Positions 8,925 to 17,658 are shown, numbered from the stretch's first letter. The stretch is DNA of 64,000 nucleotides from Anaeromyxobacter paludicola (GCF_023169965.1 NZ_AP025592.1:1798001-1862000); one strand, 5' to 3'. Notes: generated by a model from the letters alone, not told the origin. A program made the numbers and translations.

Positions 8925-9643
8925 GTTCCTCTCTCCCCCGTGTTGGCGCCGGAAGGCGCCTTCTGCTTCATCCAGCTCGTCCCCTCCACGTCCCGATCCT
9001 GGTCTCCCAGCCCGAGCACCTTCAGCTCGCGCTCCGGGAAGACGTCCTGCCGGCGCACCACCTGGATCGCCGTGCGCGCGAGGATCCGCAGGTCCAGCCA
9101 GAGGCTCCAGTGGTCCACGTACCAGACGTCGAGCTTGAACCGATCCCGCAGCTCGAGGTTGCAGCGCCCGTTCACGGCCGCCCATCCGGTGATGCCCGGG
9201 AGGACGTCGTGCCGGCGCCACTCCTCCGGCGTGTACTCGGCGAGGTACTCCATCAAGAGCGGCCGCGGCCCGACGAGGCTCATCTCGCCGCGCAGCACGT
9301 TCCAGAGCTCCGGCAGCTCGTCGAGGCTGGTGGCGCGGAGGAGGCGGCCGAGCCGCGTGACGCGCTCCGCGTCGGTCCGGTGCCAGACCTCGCCCGGCCT
9401 GGGCGCGCGCATGGTGCGGAACTTGATGATCCGGAAGGGCCGCCCGTGCAGCCCCGGCCGGACCTGGCGGAAGAGGACCGGCGACCCCATCGTCGCGCGG
9501 ACCGCGATCGCGGTGACCGCGAGGAGCGGCGACGCCAGCAGGAGCCCCGCCGCGGCGGCAACCACGTCGAGCGCCCGCTTCACCGTGTGTGACGCTCGCC
9601 GGCTCGGGCTCCGGACGGCGCCGCGCTGGGTCCCCGTGGTCAT
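8921..9643 (-). CDS. Initiating undecaprenyl-phosphate sugar phosphotransferase (bacterial sugar transferase)
   Basis: This 240-aa membrane protein is of the polyisoprenyl-phosphate hexose-1-phosphate transferase family, in the short form with one N-terminal membrane helix. Diagnostic strings are VKRALDVVAAAAGLLLASPL, SPVLFRQVRPGLHGRPFRI, KFRTMR, SLDELPELWNVLRGEMSLVG and GPRPLLMEYL. The conserved Asp-Glu pair of SLDELP is the catalytic dyad known for the family. It loads the first sugar phosphate onto the lipid carrier at the inner membrane. The start is set at MTTGTQRG; a longer form starting 69 bases upstream is possible. It is first in the minus-strand run, so its promoter should lie in 9650-9880. 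Confidence 0.92.
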   Translation of the reverse strand: MTTGTQRGAVRSPSRRASHTVKRALDVVAAAAGLLLASPLLAVTAIAVRATMGSPVLFRQVRPGLHGRPFRIIKFRTMRAPRPGEVWHRTDAERVTRLGRLLRATSLDELPELWNVLRGEMSLVGPRPLLMEYLAEYTPEEWRRHDVLPGITGWAAVNGRCNLELRDRFKLDVWYVDHWSLWLDLRILARTAIQVVRRQDVFPERELKVLGLGDQDRDVEGTSWMKQKAPSGANTGERGT

Positions 9644-9881
9644 GGAGGAATCTCCGCTCGACAAGCTACCGGCTCGGCGGGCGCCCCTCGTCCTCCCTGA
9701 CGGGCAACCCACCGTCTGGGATTCCCCGAAAAGCCGAGCGCGAGCGCGTCCTCGCCCCTCGCGAGCCGCGCGCGTCGGCCGCCCCGTCCCGTGGCCATGG
9801 TAACGGCGTCCCGGCAGGACCGGGCGCCAGGGGAGCGCACGCTCCCGAGCGTCGCGCGTCGCGAGCCGTTACGACTGGCGC

Positions 9882-10076
9882 GTGGACCTCGATCTCACGA
9901 CCGTGCTCGGCGTGCTCGCCCTCACCGCGCTGGCGGTGCTCCTCACCGGCCCCGGGCTCTGGAGCGAGAGCTGGGGCTGGTGGATGCTCGGCGATCGGAA
10001 GCGCCGCGGGGCGCGGCAGGCGGACGGCCGCCCGCCGGCTCCGCGCGACGCGGGCGCGCCGACCGACCGCCGCTAG
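9882..10076 (+). CDS. Small membrane protein, hypothetical
   Basis: This is a 64-aa reading frame with a GTG start. One hydrophobic helix (residues 6-24, TVLGVLALTALAVLLTGPG) is followed by a Trp-rich turn (LWSESWGWWMLGDRKRR) and a basic, proline-rich tail. It does not overlap a competing gene and ends 10 bases before the convergent stop of the 589-aa gene. The membrane helix with positive-inside tail looks like a real short bitopic protein, but no family was recognised and there is no strong ribosome site. Confidence 0.4.
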   Translation: MDLDLTTVLGVLALTALAVLLTGPGLWSESWGWWMLGDRKRRGARQADGRPPAPRDAGAPTDRR

Positions 10077-10086
10077 TGGACCGCGC

Positions 10087-11856
10087 TCAGGCGAGCTCGA
10101 GCCACTCGAACCAGACCGGGTGGTTCGCCTTGTACCACTCGAGCACCTTGCGGATGGCGGCCTGCTTGTCCTTCGGCATCACCTTCTCGTCCACCCGGTC
10201 GAAGTGGACGCGGATGCGGTCGCCGTCGTGCTCGAGCGCCTGCGAGAGCATGGTCTGCAGCTCGTTCCGGATGCGGCCCGAGTCGGAGATCTTCACCGCG
10301 CGCCGGGTGTGGTCCACGCCGGAGAGGAAGCGCACCAGGAGCGGGCTGAAGACGTGGCGCGCCTCGGCGAGCGGCTCCATGAGCCGGAAGGTGAAGCTGA
10401 TGAGGCTCGAGGCGCTGCGGGTCGCGAGCCGGGTGGTGACCTTGTAGGTGGTCTCGGAGAGCTGCTCCACGCCGGGCGCGCCCGTGTACGGGTCGTCGCA
10501 CATGTAGCCGGTGGAGGCGAGCACCTTCCAGCTCTTCTCGGGGAGGAAGTCGTCGGCGCGCAGCACGCGCTTGCCGAGCGGCATGTTGGACATCTCCGCG
10601 TCCTCGATGGCGTCGGCGTAGCTCTTCACCTTGCCGGCCTCGAGCTCCTTCACCCCGAGCGCCTCGGCGAGCCGGGCCGCGAAGTCGGGCGCGCGCCGGT
10701 CGAGCTGCATGAGCCGCCGCTCCACGTCGCAGGGCTGGTCGAAGGTGGGCGAGAAGATGGCCATCGAGGAGTCCACCTCGAGGACCTCGGAGAGGCTCGC
10801 CGCCTGCATCGCCTCGGCGCTGGCCGCGTAGCCGTCGCAGAGGAACACGTGGGTGGCGCCGGCAGGGTCCTTCCAGCTCCCGACCAGGAAGGTGGGGGCG
10901 TAGGTGCCGGAGTCGGTGAAGACCTCGATCCCGGAGGGCGCCTTCCAGCCGTCCTCGACGAGGTGGGCGCCCACCTGCTTCCACTCCTCCCAGAGCTGGC
11001 CGAGCCGGCCGACGCGGCTCTTGCCGCGCAGCGTCCAGACGTGCACGTTGGCGCGCTGCACGCCGGGGTACGCGGCCTCGATGGCCCGCATCACCTTCTC
11101 GCGCGGCGTGCGGTAGTCGAGCAGCACCGCCGCCTCCTCCGCCGCCTGCGAGACGCGCCGGGGCACGGTGAGGCAGCCCATGTACGACTCGTACGGCCGC
11201 GCCACCGTGAGCGGCGAGTCGAAGAGGTGGAAGACCGCCATCGGCCCGGTCGGCTTCCCCTCGGCGAAGCGCGAGGTGTTCTCGAGCGTGTCGACCGCGG
11301 CGCCCCAGAGCGTGATCCCCTTCTCCTGCAGCTCGCCGTAGAAGCGCTCGTAGGAGTGGGCCGGGTCGTTGAGGAGCCGGTGCACCGCGCGATCGACCAC
11401 CTTCGCGACCTCGGGCCGGCCGTAGACGCGGCCGAAGCCGAGGAGCGGGTTCGCGCCCATCTCCGGCGTCTCGCCCGCCTTCGGCATGAGCCCCTCGCCG
11501 AGCGACACCATGATGGCGTGGTTCTCGGGGATGGTCCGGGTGAGCGACCAGAGCCCCTCGCTCATCACGTAGGCGCTGATGGCGTCGGCCGCCTTCTTCA
11601 CCTGGTTGTAGGCCGACTTGTCCTTGCCGGCGCCCCCGCCGTAGCCGCCGAACAGCCGGGTCCCGAGCGCGGTGGCGGCCGAGGTCATGGCGATGCAGCG
11701 GGCGATGCCGCGCGGCGTGAAGGTGTAGGCCGACACCGGCTCGGGCTGCTGCCGCTCCACCTCGACGTCCTCCAGCCAGAGGTGGAACCGCAGCAGCACG
11801 GGCCGGGTGTCGAAGGCCCACTGCGCGACGAGGTTCCGCTTCTCGATGTCGGTCAT
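10087..11856 (-). CDS. Conserved protein of unknown function, 589 aa
   Basis: I do not recognise the family. The protein is long, soluble-looking, without a signal peptide or membrane helix, and well balanced in composition, so it is clearly a real gene. Notable stretches are FTPRGIARCIAMTSAATALG and LFGGYGGGAGKDKSAYNQVKK (Gly-rich, lysine-following), VEVDSSMAIFSPTFDQPCDVE, and a C-terminal half with helical repeats ending in WYKANHPVWFEWLELA. The glycine-rich loop followed by lysines could bind a phosphate, but no complete Walker or kinase motif is present. It is transcribed alone, divergently from the glycosyltransferase-like gene at 11913. Confidence 0.8.
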   Translation of the reverse strand: MTDIEKRNLVAQWAFDTRPVLLRFHLWLEDVEVERQQPEPVSAYTFTPRGIARCIAMTSAATALGTRLFGGYGGGAGKDKSAYNQVKKAADAISAYVMSEGLWSLTRTIPENHAIMVSLGEGLMPKAGETPEMGANPLLGFGRVYGRPEVAKVVDRAVHRLLNDPAHSYERFYGELQEKGITLWGAAVDTLENTSRFAEGKPTGPMAVFHLFDSPLTVARPYESYMGCLTVPRRVSQAAEEAAVLLDYRTPREKVMRAIEAAYPGVQRANVHVWTLRGKSRVGRLGQLWEEWKQVGAHLVEDGWKAPSGIEVFTDSGTYAPTFLVGSWKDPAGATHVFLCDGYAASAEAMQAASLSEVLEVDSSMAIFSPTFDQPCDVERRLMQLDRRAPDFAARLAEALGVKELEAGKVKSYADAIEDAEMSNMPLGKRVLRADDFLPEKSWKVLASTGYMCDDPYTGAPGVEQLSETTYKVTTRLATRSASSLISFTFRLMEPLAEARHVFSPLLVRFLSGVDHTRRAVKISDSGRIRNELQTMLSQALEHDGDRIRVHFDRVDEKVMPKDKQAAIRKVLEWYKANHPVWFEWLELA

Positions 11857-11912
11857 GGCTCGGCTCCGGGAGGTGGGCGCTTCGGAAGACGGCGCGCATT
11901 CTAGAGCAATCG

Positions 11913-12983
11913 ATGGCAGAATCCACGGGAATGCTGGTCGCTTACGTCACCGGGCACGGATACGGGCACCTCGTGCGGCTCGGGGAGGTGCTGCGGGAGG
12001 TGAGGGCCCGCGCGCCGGGGCTCCCGATGACCCTCGTCGGGGACGTCACGGAGCCCCTGGTCCGGACCCTCGTGCCGGGTCCGCTCGCGCTCCGGCGGGT
12101 CGCGTGCGACGCGGGGCTCGTCCAGCGCGACGCGCTCCAGGTGGACGAGGCGGCGAGCCTGCGCCGCTGCCGGGAGCTCGACGCGACCTTCGAGGCGCGC
12201 TGCGCCGTGGAGACCGGGTTCCTCCGGTCCGTCGGGGCCCGGGCGGTCCTCGCCGACGTCCCGCCGCTCCCCTTCGCCGCGGCGGCCCGGGCGGGCGTGC
12301 CGAGCCTCGCGCTCGCGAACTTCTCCTGGGACTGGATCTACCGCCACCTCGCCGCCCGCGAGCCGGCGTTCGCCGCCTCCGCCGCGCTCGCCGCTTCCGC
12401 CTACCGGGAGGCGGGGCTGCTCCTCGCCCTCCCCTTCGCCGGCGACCTCTCGGCGTTCCCCCGCCGCGTCGAGGTGGGGCTCGTGGCCCGCCACCCGCGG
12501 GTCCCGCGCGAGGAGGTGCGGCGCCGCGCCGGCCTGGACGGGCGGCCGGCGGTGCTCGTCTCCTTCGGCGGCCTGGGCGTCCCGCGCCTCTCGCGCGAGG
12601 TCCTCGCGCGCGACGCCGAGTTCCAGTGGCTCCTCCCGGAGGACGCCACCACCGCCCGCCTCACCGCGCTCGGGCTCATCTACCCCGACCTCGTGGCGGC
12701 GGCCGACGTGGTGGTCTCGAAGCCGGGCTACGGCATCGTGTCCGACGCCGTCGCGGCCGGCGCCCGGCTCGTCTACACCGAGCGCGGCGACTTCCCCGAG
12801 TACCCGGTGCTGGTGCGCGACATGCCCCGCTGGCTCGGCTGCGTCCACGTGTCGAACGCCGACCTCTTCGCCGGGCGGCTCTCGGAGCCGGTGCGCCGCG
12901 CCCTCTCGCTCCCGAGGCCGCCTCCGGCCGACACGGGCGGGGCGGCGCGCGCGGCCGAGCAGGTGCTCGCGGCGCTGGGCTGA
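11913..12983 (+). CDS. Glycosyltransferase-like protein (GT-B fold; resembles the N-terminal domain of L-arabinokinase)
   Basis: This 356-aa protein has a GT-B-like pattern. The N-terminal beta-strand and glycine loop read MLVAYVTGHGYGHLVRLGEV, the middle holds ADVPPLPFAAAARAGVPSLA, and the C-terminal half has VLVSFGGLG and the nucleotide-sugar motif ADVVVSKPGYGIVSDAVAAG. The GHGYGH start and the KPGYG(I/T)(V/I)SE-type motif resemble MurG-related proteins and the glycosyltransferase-like domain fused to plant L-arabinokinases. The start could be 11931 (MLVAYV), which sits exactly at the first beta-strand. No neighbour explains the acceptor. Confidence 0.7.
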   Translation: MAESTGMLVAYVTGHGYGHLVRLGEVLREVRARAPGLPMTLVGDVTEPLVRTLVPGPLALRRVACDAGLVQRDALQVDEAASLRRCRELDATFEARCAVETGFLRSVGARAVLADVPPLPFAAAARAGVPSLALANFSWDWIYRHLAAREPAFAASAALAASAYREAGLLLALPFAGDLSAFPRRVEVGLVARHPRVPREEVRRRAGLDGRPAVLVSFGGLGVPRLSREVLARDAEFQWLLPEDATTARLTALGLIYPDLVAAADVVVSKPGYGIVSDAVAAGARLVYTERGDFPEYPVLVRDMPRWLGCVHVSNADLFAGRLSEPVRRALSLPRPPPADTGGAARAAEQVLAALG

Positions 12984-13095
12984 GCGCGGCCGCGCCGCCA
13001 CGGTCCGCCCCGGGGCGCTGCCAAGCCCAGCCGTTGCCGGCGTGGGCTCCCGCCCCAAGACTCCCCGGAGGGCCGCTCGGCCCGGGGAGGCGCTC

Positions 13096-14115
13096 ATGAC
13101 GCGGCGCGGGTTCGTCGGGTGGACCATGGCGGCGGCGGTGGGGCAGGCGATGAGCCAGTGGCTCGGGTTCGGCGAGGCCCAGGCCGCGGGCGGCCCGCCG
13201 CCGGCGGAGGGCCCGATCCCCAGGCGCCCGCTCGGCAGGACCGGCGAGTCGGTGACCGTCCTCGGCCTCGGCGGCTCGCACATCGGGCGGCAGGCCGACC
13301 CGGCCGAGAGCGTCCGGATCATCCGGGGCGCCGTGGACGGCGGCATCACCTTCCTCGACAACTCCTGGGACTACAACGGCGGCGAGAGCGAGCGGCGCAT
13401 GGGCCGCGCCCTGAAGGACGGCTACCGGGAGCGCGTCTGCCTCATGACCAAGTTCGACGGCCGGGACCAGAAGAGCGCCGCGCGGCAGATCGACGAGTCG
13501 CTCCGGCGGCTCCAGACCGACCACGTGGACCTCCTCCAGTTCCACGAGATCATCCGCCCCTCCGATCCCGAGCGGATCTTCGCGGCCCACGGCGCCATCG
13601 AGGCCGCGCTCGCGGCGCGGAAGGCGGGCAAGGCGCGCTTCCTGGGTTTCACCGGCCACAAGTCGCCCGACCTCCACCTCGCCATGCTGAAGGCCTGCGA
13701 GGCGCACGGGTTCCACCCCGACACCGTGCAGCTGCCGCTCAACGTGATGGACGCGAGCTACGAGAGCTTCGAGGCGAGGGTGCTGCCCGAGCTCACCCGG
13801 CGCGGCATCGGCGTGCTCGGGATGAAGCCGCTCGGCGACGGGGAGCTCCTCCGGAGCCACGCCGTCGCCCCGGAGGACGGGCTCCGGTACGCGATGAGCG
13901 TCCCCGGGGTGAGCGTCACCATCACCGGCGTCGACTCGATGGAGATCCTGGCCCAGGCGCTCGCCATCGCGCGCGGCTTCGAGCCGCTCGACGTGCGCCG
14001 CCGGACCGCGCTGCGCGAGGCGGCCGCGGCCGCCGCGGCCAACGGCCAGTACGAGCTCTACAAGACCTCGCACCACTTCGACTCGACGCACCAGCACCCG
14101 GAGTGGCTCGGGTAG
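13096..14115 (+). CDS. Tat-exported aldo/keto reductase
   Basis: This 339-aa protein begins with a twin-arginine-type signal (MTRRGFVGWTMAAAVGQAM, cleavage probably after AQA near residue 32), so the enzyme is probably exported folded with cofactor. The aldo/keto reductase domain has the tetrad Asp (TFLDNS), Tyr (WDYNGGESERRMG), Lys (LMTKFD) and His (LLQFHEI), plus the barrel strand RFLGFTGH and the C-terminal VPGVSVTITGVDSMEIL. A GGGGAGG ribosome site lies 6-12 bases before the ATG. It would reduce carbonyls with NAD(P)H, or act as a redox partner as some Tat-exported members may. The final tail is His-rich (TSHHFDSTHQH), which is unusual. Confidence 0.88.
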   Translation: MTRRGFVGWTMAAAVGQAMSQWLGFGEAQAAGGPPPAEGPIPRRPLGRTGESVTVLGLGGSHIGRQADPAESVRIIRGAVDGGITFLDNSWDYNGGESERRMGRALKDGYRERVCLMTKFDGRDQKSAARQIDESLRRLQTDHVDLLQFHEIIRPSDPERIFAAHGAIEAALAARKAGKARFLGFTGHKSPDLHLAMLKACEAHGFHPDTVQLPLNVMDASYESFEARVLPELTRRGIGVLGMKPLGDGELLRSHAVAPEDGLRYAMSVPGVSVTITGVDSMEILAQALAIARGFEPLDVRRRTALREAAAAAAANGQYELYKTSHHFDSTHQHPEWLG

Positions 14116-14127
14116 GGCCGGCCTCGG

Positions 14128-15024
14128 TCACGCGGTCGGCTGCTCCGGGCTCGCCACGTCGAGCACGCTCCAGTCCTGCGCGCGGGCCCAGCCGGCGAAG
14201 TCGTGCCAGGCCACCTCCGGGAACCGGCGGCGCAGGGCGGCGAGGTCCACCCGGTAGCCCACCTCGTCGAGCCACTGGAACATCCGGCCGAGATCCTCGC
14301 TGCGGCTGCGCACCGCCTCGACCGGCACCGGGACGTAGTCGATCTGGGTGCGCGCGGCGCGCGAGACGGCCCGGGCCATCTCCGGCCCGGTGAGGTCGTC
14401 CGAGGCGACCTCGATCCGCTCGCCCGCGAACTGCGTCGGCCGCTCGAGCACGATCCGCACCACGCCGGCGAGGTCGGCGAGCGCGACGGTCTGGAGGCGG
14501 CGCGCCGGGGGCAGCGCCAGGGCGAGCTCCCCGGCCCGCAAGCCGGTGAGGTAGGCCGGGCCGGAGAGGTTCTCCATGAAGAAGGCCGGGGCGACGACGG
14601 TGAGGGGGACGCCGAGCCCGGCGAGGCGCCCCTCCACCTCGTGCTTGCTGTCGAAGTGGGGGATCCCGGTGAGCTCGCTCGCGCCGGCCACCGACGAGTA
14701 GACGAGGTGCTTCACCCCGGCGGCGCGGGCCGCCTCGGCCGCGCGCAGGGCCTCCCGCACCTCCGCCTCCGGGCCGCCCTCGAACGGCGTCGCCATCAGG
14801 AAGAAGGCGTCGGCCCCCTGCACCGCCGCCCGCACCGAGGCTCCCTCCTCCAGGTCGGCCTGGGCCACCTCCGCCCCGAGCGCGCGCAGCCGCGCCGCGG
14901 CCGGCGAGCCGGGCCTTCGCGTGAGGCCCACCACCCGGTGCCCCTTCTCGAGCAGCAGCCGGGCGACGGCGCCCCCCTGCTGGCCGGTGGCGCCGGCGAC
15001 GACGACTCGAATCGACCTGGGCAT
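14128..15024 (-). CDS. NmrA-like NAD(P)-binding protein
   Basis: This 298-aa atypical SDR has the Rossmann motif VVVAGATGQQGGAVARLLLE at the N-terminus, LTRRPGS after beta-2 (Arg residues suggest NADP), and VKHLVYSSVAGASE in place of the classical catalytic triad, as in NmrA/HSCARG and quinone-reductase-like members. The start MPRSIRVV is preferred because GGAGG is spaced 5 bases upstream; in-frame ATGs 15 and 27 bases earlier lack good spacing. It probably acts as a redox sensor or NAD(P)H:quinone-type reductase. It converges with the aldo/keto reductase gene with 12 bases between them. Confidence 0.85.
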   Translation of the reverse strand: MPRSIRVVVAGATGQQGGAVARLLLEKGHRVVGLTRRPGSPAAARLRALGAEVAQADLEEGASVRAAVQGADAFFLMATPFEGGPEAEVREALRAAEAARAAGVKHLVYSSVAGASELTGIPHFDSKHEVEGRLAGLGVPLTVVAPAFFMENLSGPAYLTGLRAGELALALPPARRLQTVALADLAGVVRIVLERPTQFAGERIEVASDDLTGPEMARAVSRAARTQIDYVPVPVEAVRSRSEDLGRMFQWLDEVGYRVDLAALRRRFPEVAWHDFAGWARAQDWSVLDVASPEQPTA

Positions 15025-15151
15025 GGGCTCCTCCGACATGGCTCCTGCCATAGCGGGCGCCGGCGCGCGCCGCAGGACGCCGCGGGACCATCCGGCGGCG
15101 CGCCGCCCACCCCCGGGCCGCCCCCGATGGGTGCAGTGCTATGCTGCTCCC

Positions 15152-16339
15152 GTGATCCGACCTCCGCGAACGAACCGCCCGGCCCTGCGCCGCGCCCTGC
15201 CGTTCCTCGCCCTCGCGCTCGGGTGCGCCGCCGCCGGGGCCGTGCCGCGCCCGGCGCCGAAGCCCGAGCCGCCGGGCACCGGCGACCCCGTCGCCCGACC
15301 GATGCAAGTGGCCTGGTCCAAGGACGGGCGTCGGCTCGCGGTGGCGCGGCCGGACGGCGTGCTCCTGCTCGAGGCCGAGACCGGGGCGCAGCGGCTCCTC
15401 CCCGGGCCGGCGGCGCGGACGGTGGACTGGAGCCCGTCGGACCGGCTCCTCCTCGTCGAGGGCGAGGGCGCGGCGCGACGCGCGGTGTCGCTCGACCCCG
15501 CGAGCGGGGAGCGGCGCGAGCTGCGCCGCGGTCCGGCGCTCGCCTCGGCGCGCTGGCTCCACGGCGGCCCCGACTTCCTCGCCGTGGAGGCGGAGCGCGA
15601 GGTGGTGAGCTACGGCACCGACGCGCGGCTCCGGCTGCTCCGCGTCGCCGGCGCGGAGGCCGTGCTCGTGCGGGAGTGGTCGGCCAACCTCCCGACCCGC
15701 GCGCCCGGCGTCGAGCTCGCGGCCGGCTGGGTGGCGGCGGCGCCGAACCCGATCGACGGCGGCCTCGCGCTGCCGGAGCTCCACAAGCCGCCGCTCTTCG
15801 CGGCGCACCTGGCCTTCTTCGGCGTGGACCCGGCCGATCCCGCGCCGGCCGAGGTGGGCCGGATCCCGGCCGCGGTCTGGACCGCCACCTCGAGCTGGTC
15901 TCCCGACGGCGCGCGGCTCGCCTTCGCGAGCGGTGACGGCGCGCTGCAGCTCCTCCGCCGCGACCGCACCGTCGAGGCGGCCCCGGGGCCGGCGCGCGGG
16001 CGGCACCCGAGCTTCAGCCCGGTGGACGACCGGCTCTTCCTCGGCGGCGCCGTCGTGACCGCCCGCGGCGAGGTGATCCGCGAGCTCGTGCCCGGCGCCC
16101 CGGAGTCGCTCGGCGCCTGGTCGCCCGACGGCGCGCGGCTCGCGGTGGTGGAGGGCGGCCGGGTGCTCCTGTTCGGCGGGCTCGATCAGGCGCCGCCGCC
16201 CGCGGTCCGGCAGCGCCGGGAGGCGGCCCGCGAGGCGATCTGGAGGCTCGGCGCGCTGCGCCGGCAGGGGCTCCTCGAGCGGCGGCCCTACGCGCAGGAG
16301 CGGGACAGGCTCCGGCAGCAGGCGGAGGTGGAGCGATGA
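15152..16339 (+). CDS. Beta-propeller lipoprotein with SHOCT-like C-terminal hairpin
   Basis: This 395-aa protein has a GTG start and a lipoprotein signal (LPFLALALGC, Cys near residue 22). The body repeats TolB/WD40-like blade motifs: AWSKDGRRLAVARPDG, WSPSDRLLLVEGE, WSPDGARLAFASGDG, FSPVDDRLFLGG, WSPDGARLAVVEGG. The last 40 residues form a helical hairpin (IWRLGALRRQGLLERRPYA) resembling the SHOCT oligomerisation motif. Its TGA overlaps the ATG of the multihaem cytochrome by 4 bases, so the two are coupled. The propeller may be a scaffold or partner for that cytochrome at the outer membrane or periplasm; this is inference from the overlap and the similar tails. Confidence 0.8.
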   Translation: MIRPPRTNRPALRRALPFLALALGCAAAGAVPRPAPKPEPPGTGDPVARPMQVAWSKDGRRLAVARPDGVLLLEAETGAQRLLPGPAARTVDWSPSDRLLLVEGEGAARRAVSLDPASGERRELRRGPALASARWLHGGPDFLAVEAEREVVSYGTDARLRLLRVAGAEAVLVREWSANLPTRAPGVELAAGWVAAAPNPIDGGLALPELHKPPLFAAHLAFFGVDPADPAPAEVGRIPAAVWTATSSWSPDGARLAFASGDGALQLLRRDRTVEAAPGPARGRHPSFSPVDDRLFLGGAVVTARGEVIRELVPGAPESLGAWSPDGARLAVVEGGRVLLFGGLDQAPPPAVRQRREAAREAIWRLGALRRQGLLERRPYAQERDRLRQQAEVER

Positions 16340-17658
16340 CGGCGATCTGGCTCACCCTGGCGCTCGCGGCGGCCGCGGGCGGGGACCGCAGCGGCGCGGC
16401 GACCTGCCTGCCGTGCCACGAGAAGGAGACCCCGGGCGCGGTGGCGGCCTGGCGCGCCTCGGCGCACGGCCCGCGCTCGAAGAAGCCGGTGGGCTGCGCC
16501 GACTGCCACGGCGCCGACGGCCCGGCGAACCACCCCGCCGCGGGCGCGCGCACCCGCCCGGCGGTGGCGATCGACACCTGCGCCCGCTGCCACGCCCGGG
16601 CGGCGGCCGACCACGCCCGGAGCGACCACGGCAAGGCGATGCGCGCCGGCCGCGGCTGCACCCGCAACCAGGCCTCGACCGGGCCCGAGTGCCTGCTCTG
16701 CCACGAGCCGGGGAGCGCCGCGCCGCGCACCTCGGCCGAGTGCGCCCGCTTCCTCACGCAGAGCCCCGCCATGCAGCGCCAGGGCTGCAACGCCTGCCAC
16801 GACCTCGAGAAGCGCTGCGACGCCTGCCACGGCGCTCACGGCACCTCGGCGGCGGTGGCGCGCGACCCGCTCACCTGCGCCACCTGCCACATGGGGCCGG
16901 ACCACGCGCAGTACGAGATGTGGCGCAGCTCGCGCCACGGCGCGGTCCACGCCGTCGAGGGCGTCGCCCGCGGGCCCGACTGCGTCACCTGCCACATGCC
17001 CGGCCGCTCGCACGACGTGAGCGCCGGGATCACCATGGGGCTCGCCGGCCAGCCCTACCCGCCGGAGCGGCGCGACCGGGAGCGGCAGCGGATGCTCGAC
17101 GTCTGCGCGAAGTGCCACGCCCGCGGCTTCGCGGCCCGGCAGCTCGCCGACGGGGACGCCGTGCAGAAGGAGAGCAAGGCGCTCCTCGACGAGGGCGCCG
17201 CCATCGTGCGACGGCTCGACGGCGCGGGGCTGCTCGAGCCCGCCCCGGCCACGCGCCCGCCCCACCCGCTCTCCGGCGCGAGGCTCGAGCTCGGGCCGCA
17301 GATGCTCTACGAGGACCTCTCCCGCGCCGAGGCCATCTACTTCCGGATGAAGAAGTACGCCTACGTCACCGCCTACAAGGGCGTGTTCCACCAGAACCCC
17401 GACTACGCCCACTGGCACGGCAACGCCGCGCTCAAGCTCGGCCTGTCGGAGCTCCGCAGCGAGGCGGCGCTGCTCGAGCGGCTCCGGCTCCTGGAGCAGC
17501 GGCTCGAGCTCGGCGCCGGGCCGGCCGCGGCCGGGGGCAAGCCTGAGGACCTCGAGCGCGACCTGCGCGCGCTGCGCGAGCTCCGGCTGCGCGGCGAGAT
17601 CGACGCCGCCACGCTCGAGCGGCGGCAGCTCGAGCTGCTGAGGCGCGGGGCGCGCTGA
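16336..17658 (+). CDS. HAO-like multihaem cytochrome c with nine CxxCH motifs
   Basis: This 440-aa exported protein has a signal peptide at residues 1-22 and nine haem c sites: CLPCH, CADCH, CARCH, CLLCH, CNACH, CDACH, CATCH, CVTCH and CAKCH. The segment CATCHMGPDHAQYEMWRSSR and the helical tail MKKYAYVTAYKGVFHQNPDY follow the hydroxylamine-oxidoreductase-like octahaem family, which handles hydroxylamine, nitrite or related compounds; typical members have eight haems, so one is extra. Residues about 400-430 form a SHOCT-like hairpin (LRALRELRLRGEIDAATLE) not expected in HAO. Whether the cross-linking Tyr of true HAO is present cannot be decided by eye. It is coupled to the propeller lipoprotein upstream. 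Confidence 0.88.
   Translation: MTAIWLTLALAAAAGGDRSGAATCLPCHEKETPGAVAAWRASAHGPRSKKPVGCADCHGADGPANHPAAGARTRPAVAIDTCARCHARAAADHARSDHGKAMRAGRGCTRNQASTGPECLLCHEPGSAAPRTSAECARFLTQSPAMQRQGCNACHDLEKRCDACHGAHGTSAAVARDPLTCATCHMGPDHAQYEMWRSSRHGAVHAVEGVARGPDCVTCHMPGRSHDVSAGITMGLAGQPYPPERRDRERQRMLDVCAKCHARGFAARQLADGDAVQKESKALLDEGAAIVRRLDGAGLLEPAPATRPPHPLSGARLELGPQMLYEDLSRAEAIYFRMKKYAYVTAYKGVFHQNPDYAHWHGNAALKLGLSELRSEAALLERLRLLEQRLELGAGPAAAGGKPEDLERDLRALRELRLRGEIDAATLERRQLELLRRGAR

Noticed and set aside
10087-11856. Kinase or carboxykinase function for the 589-aa protein because of its Gly-rich loop
   Set aside because: The loop does not fit Walker A and no second nucleotide motif was found.
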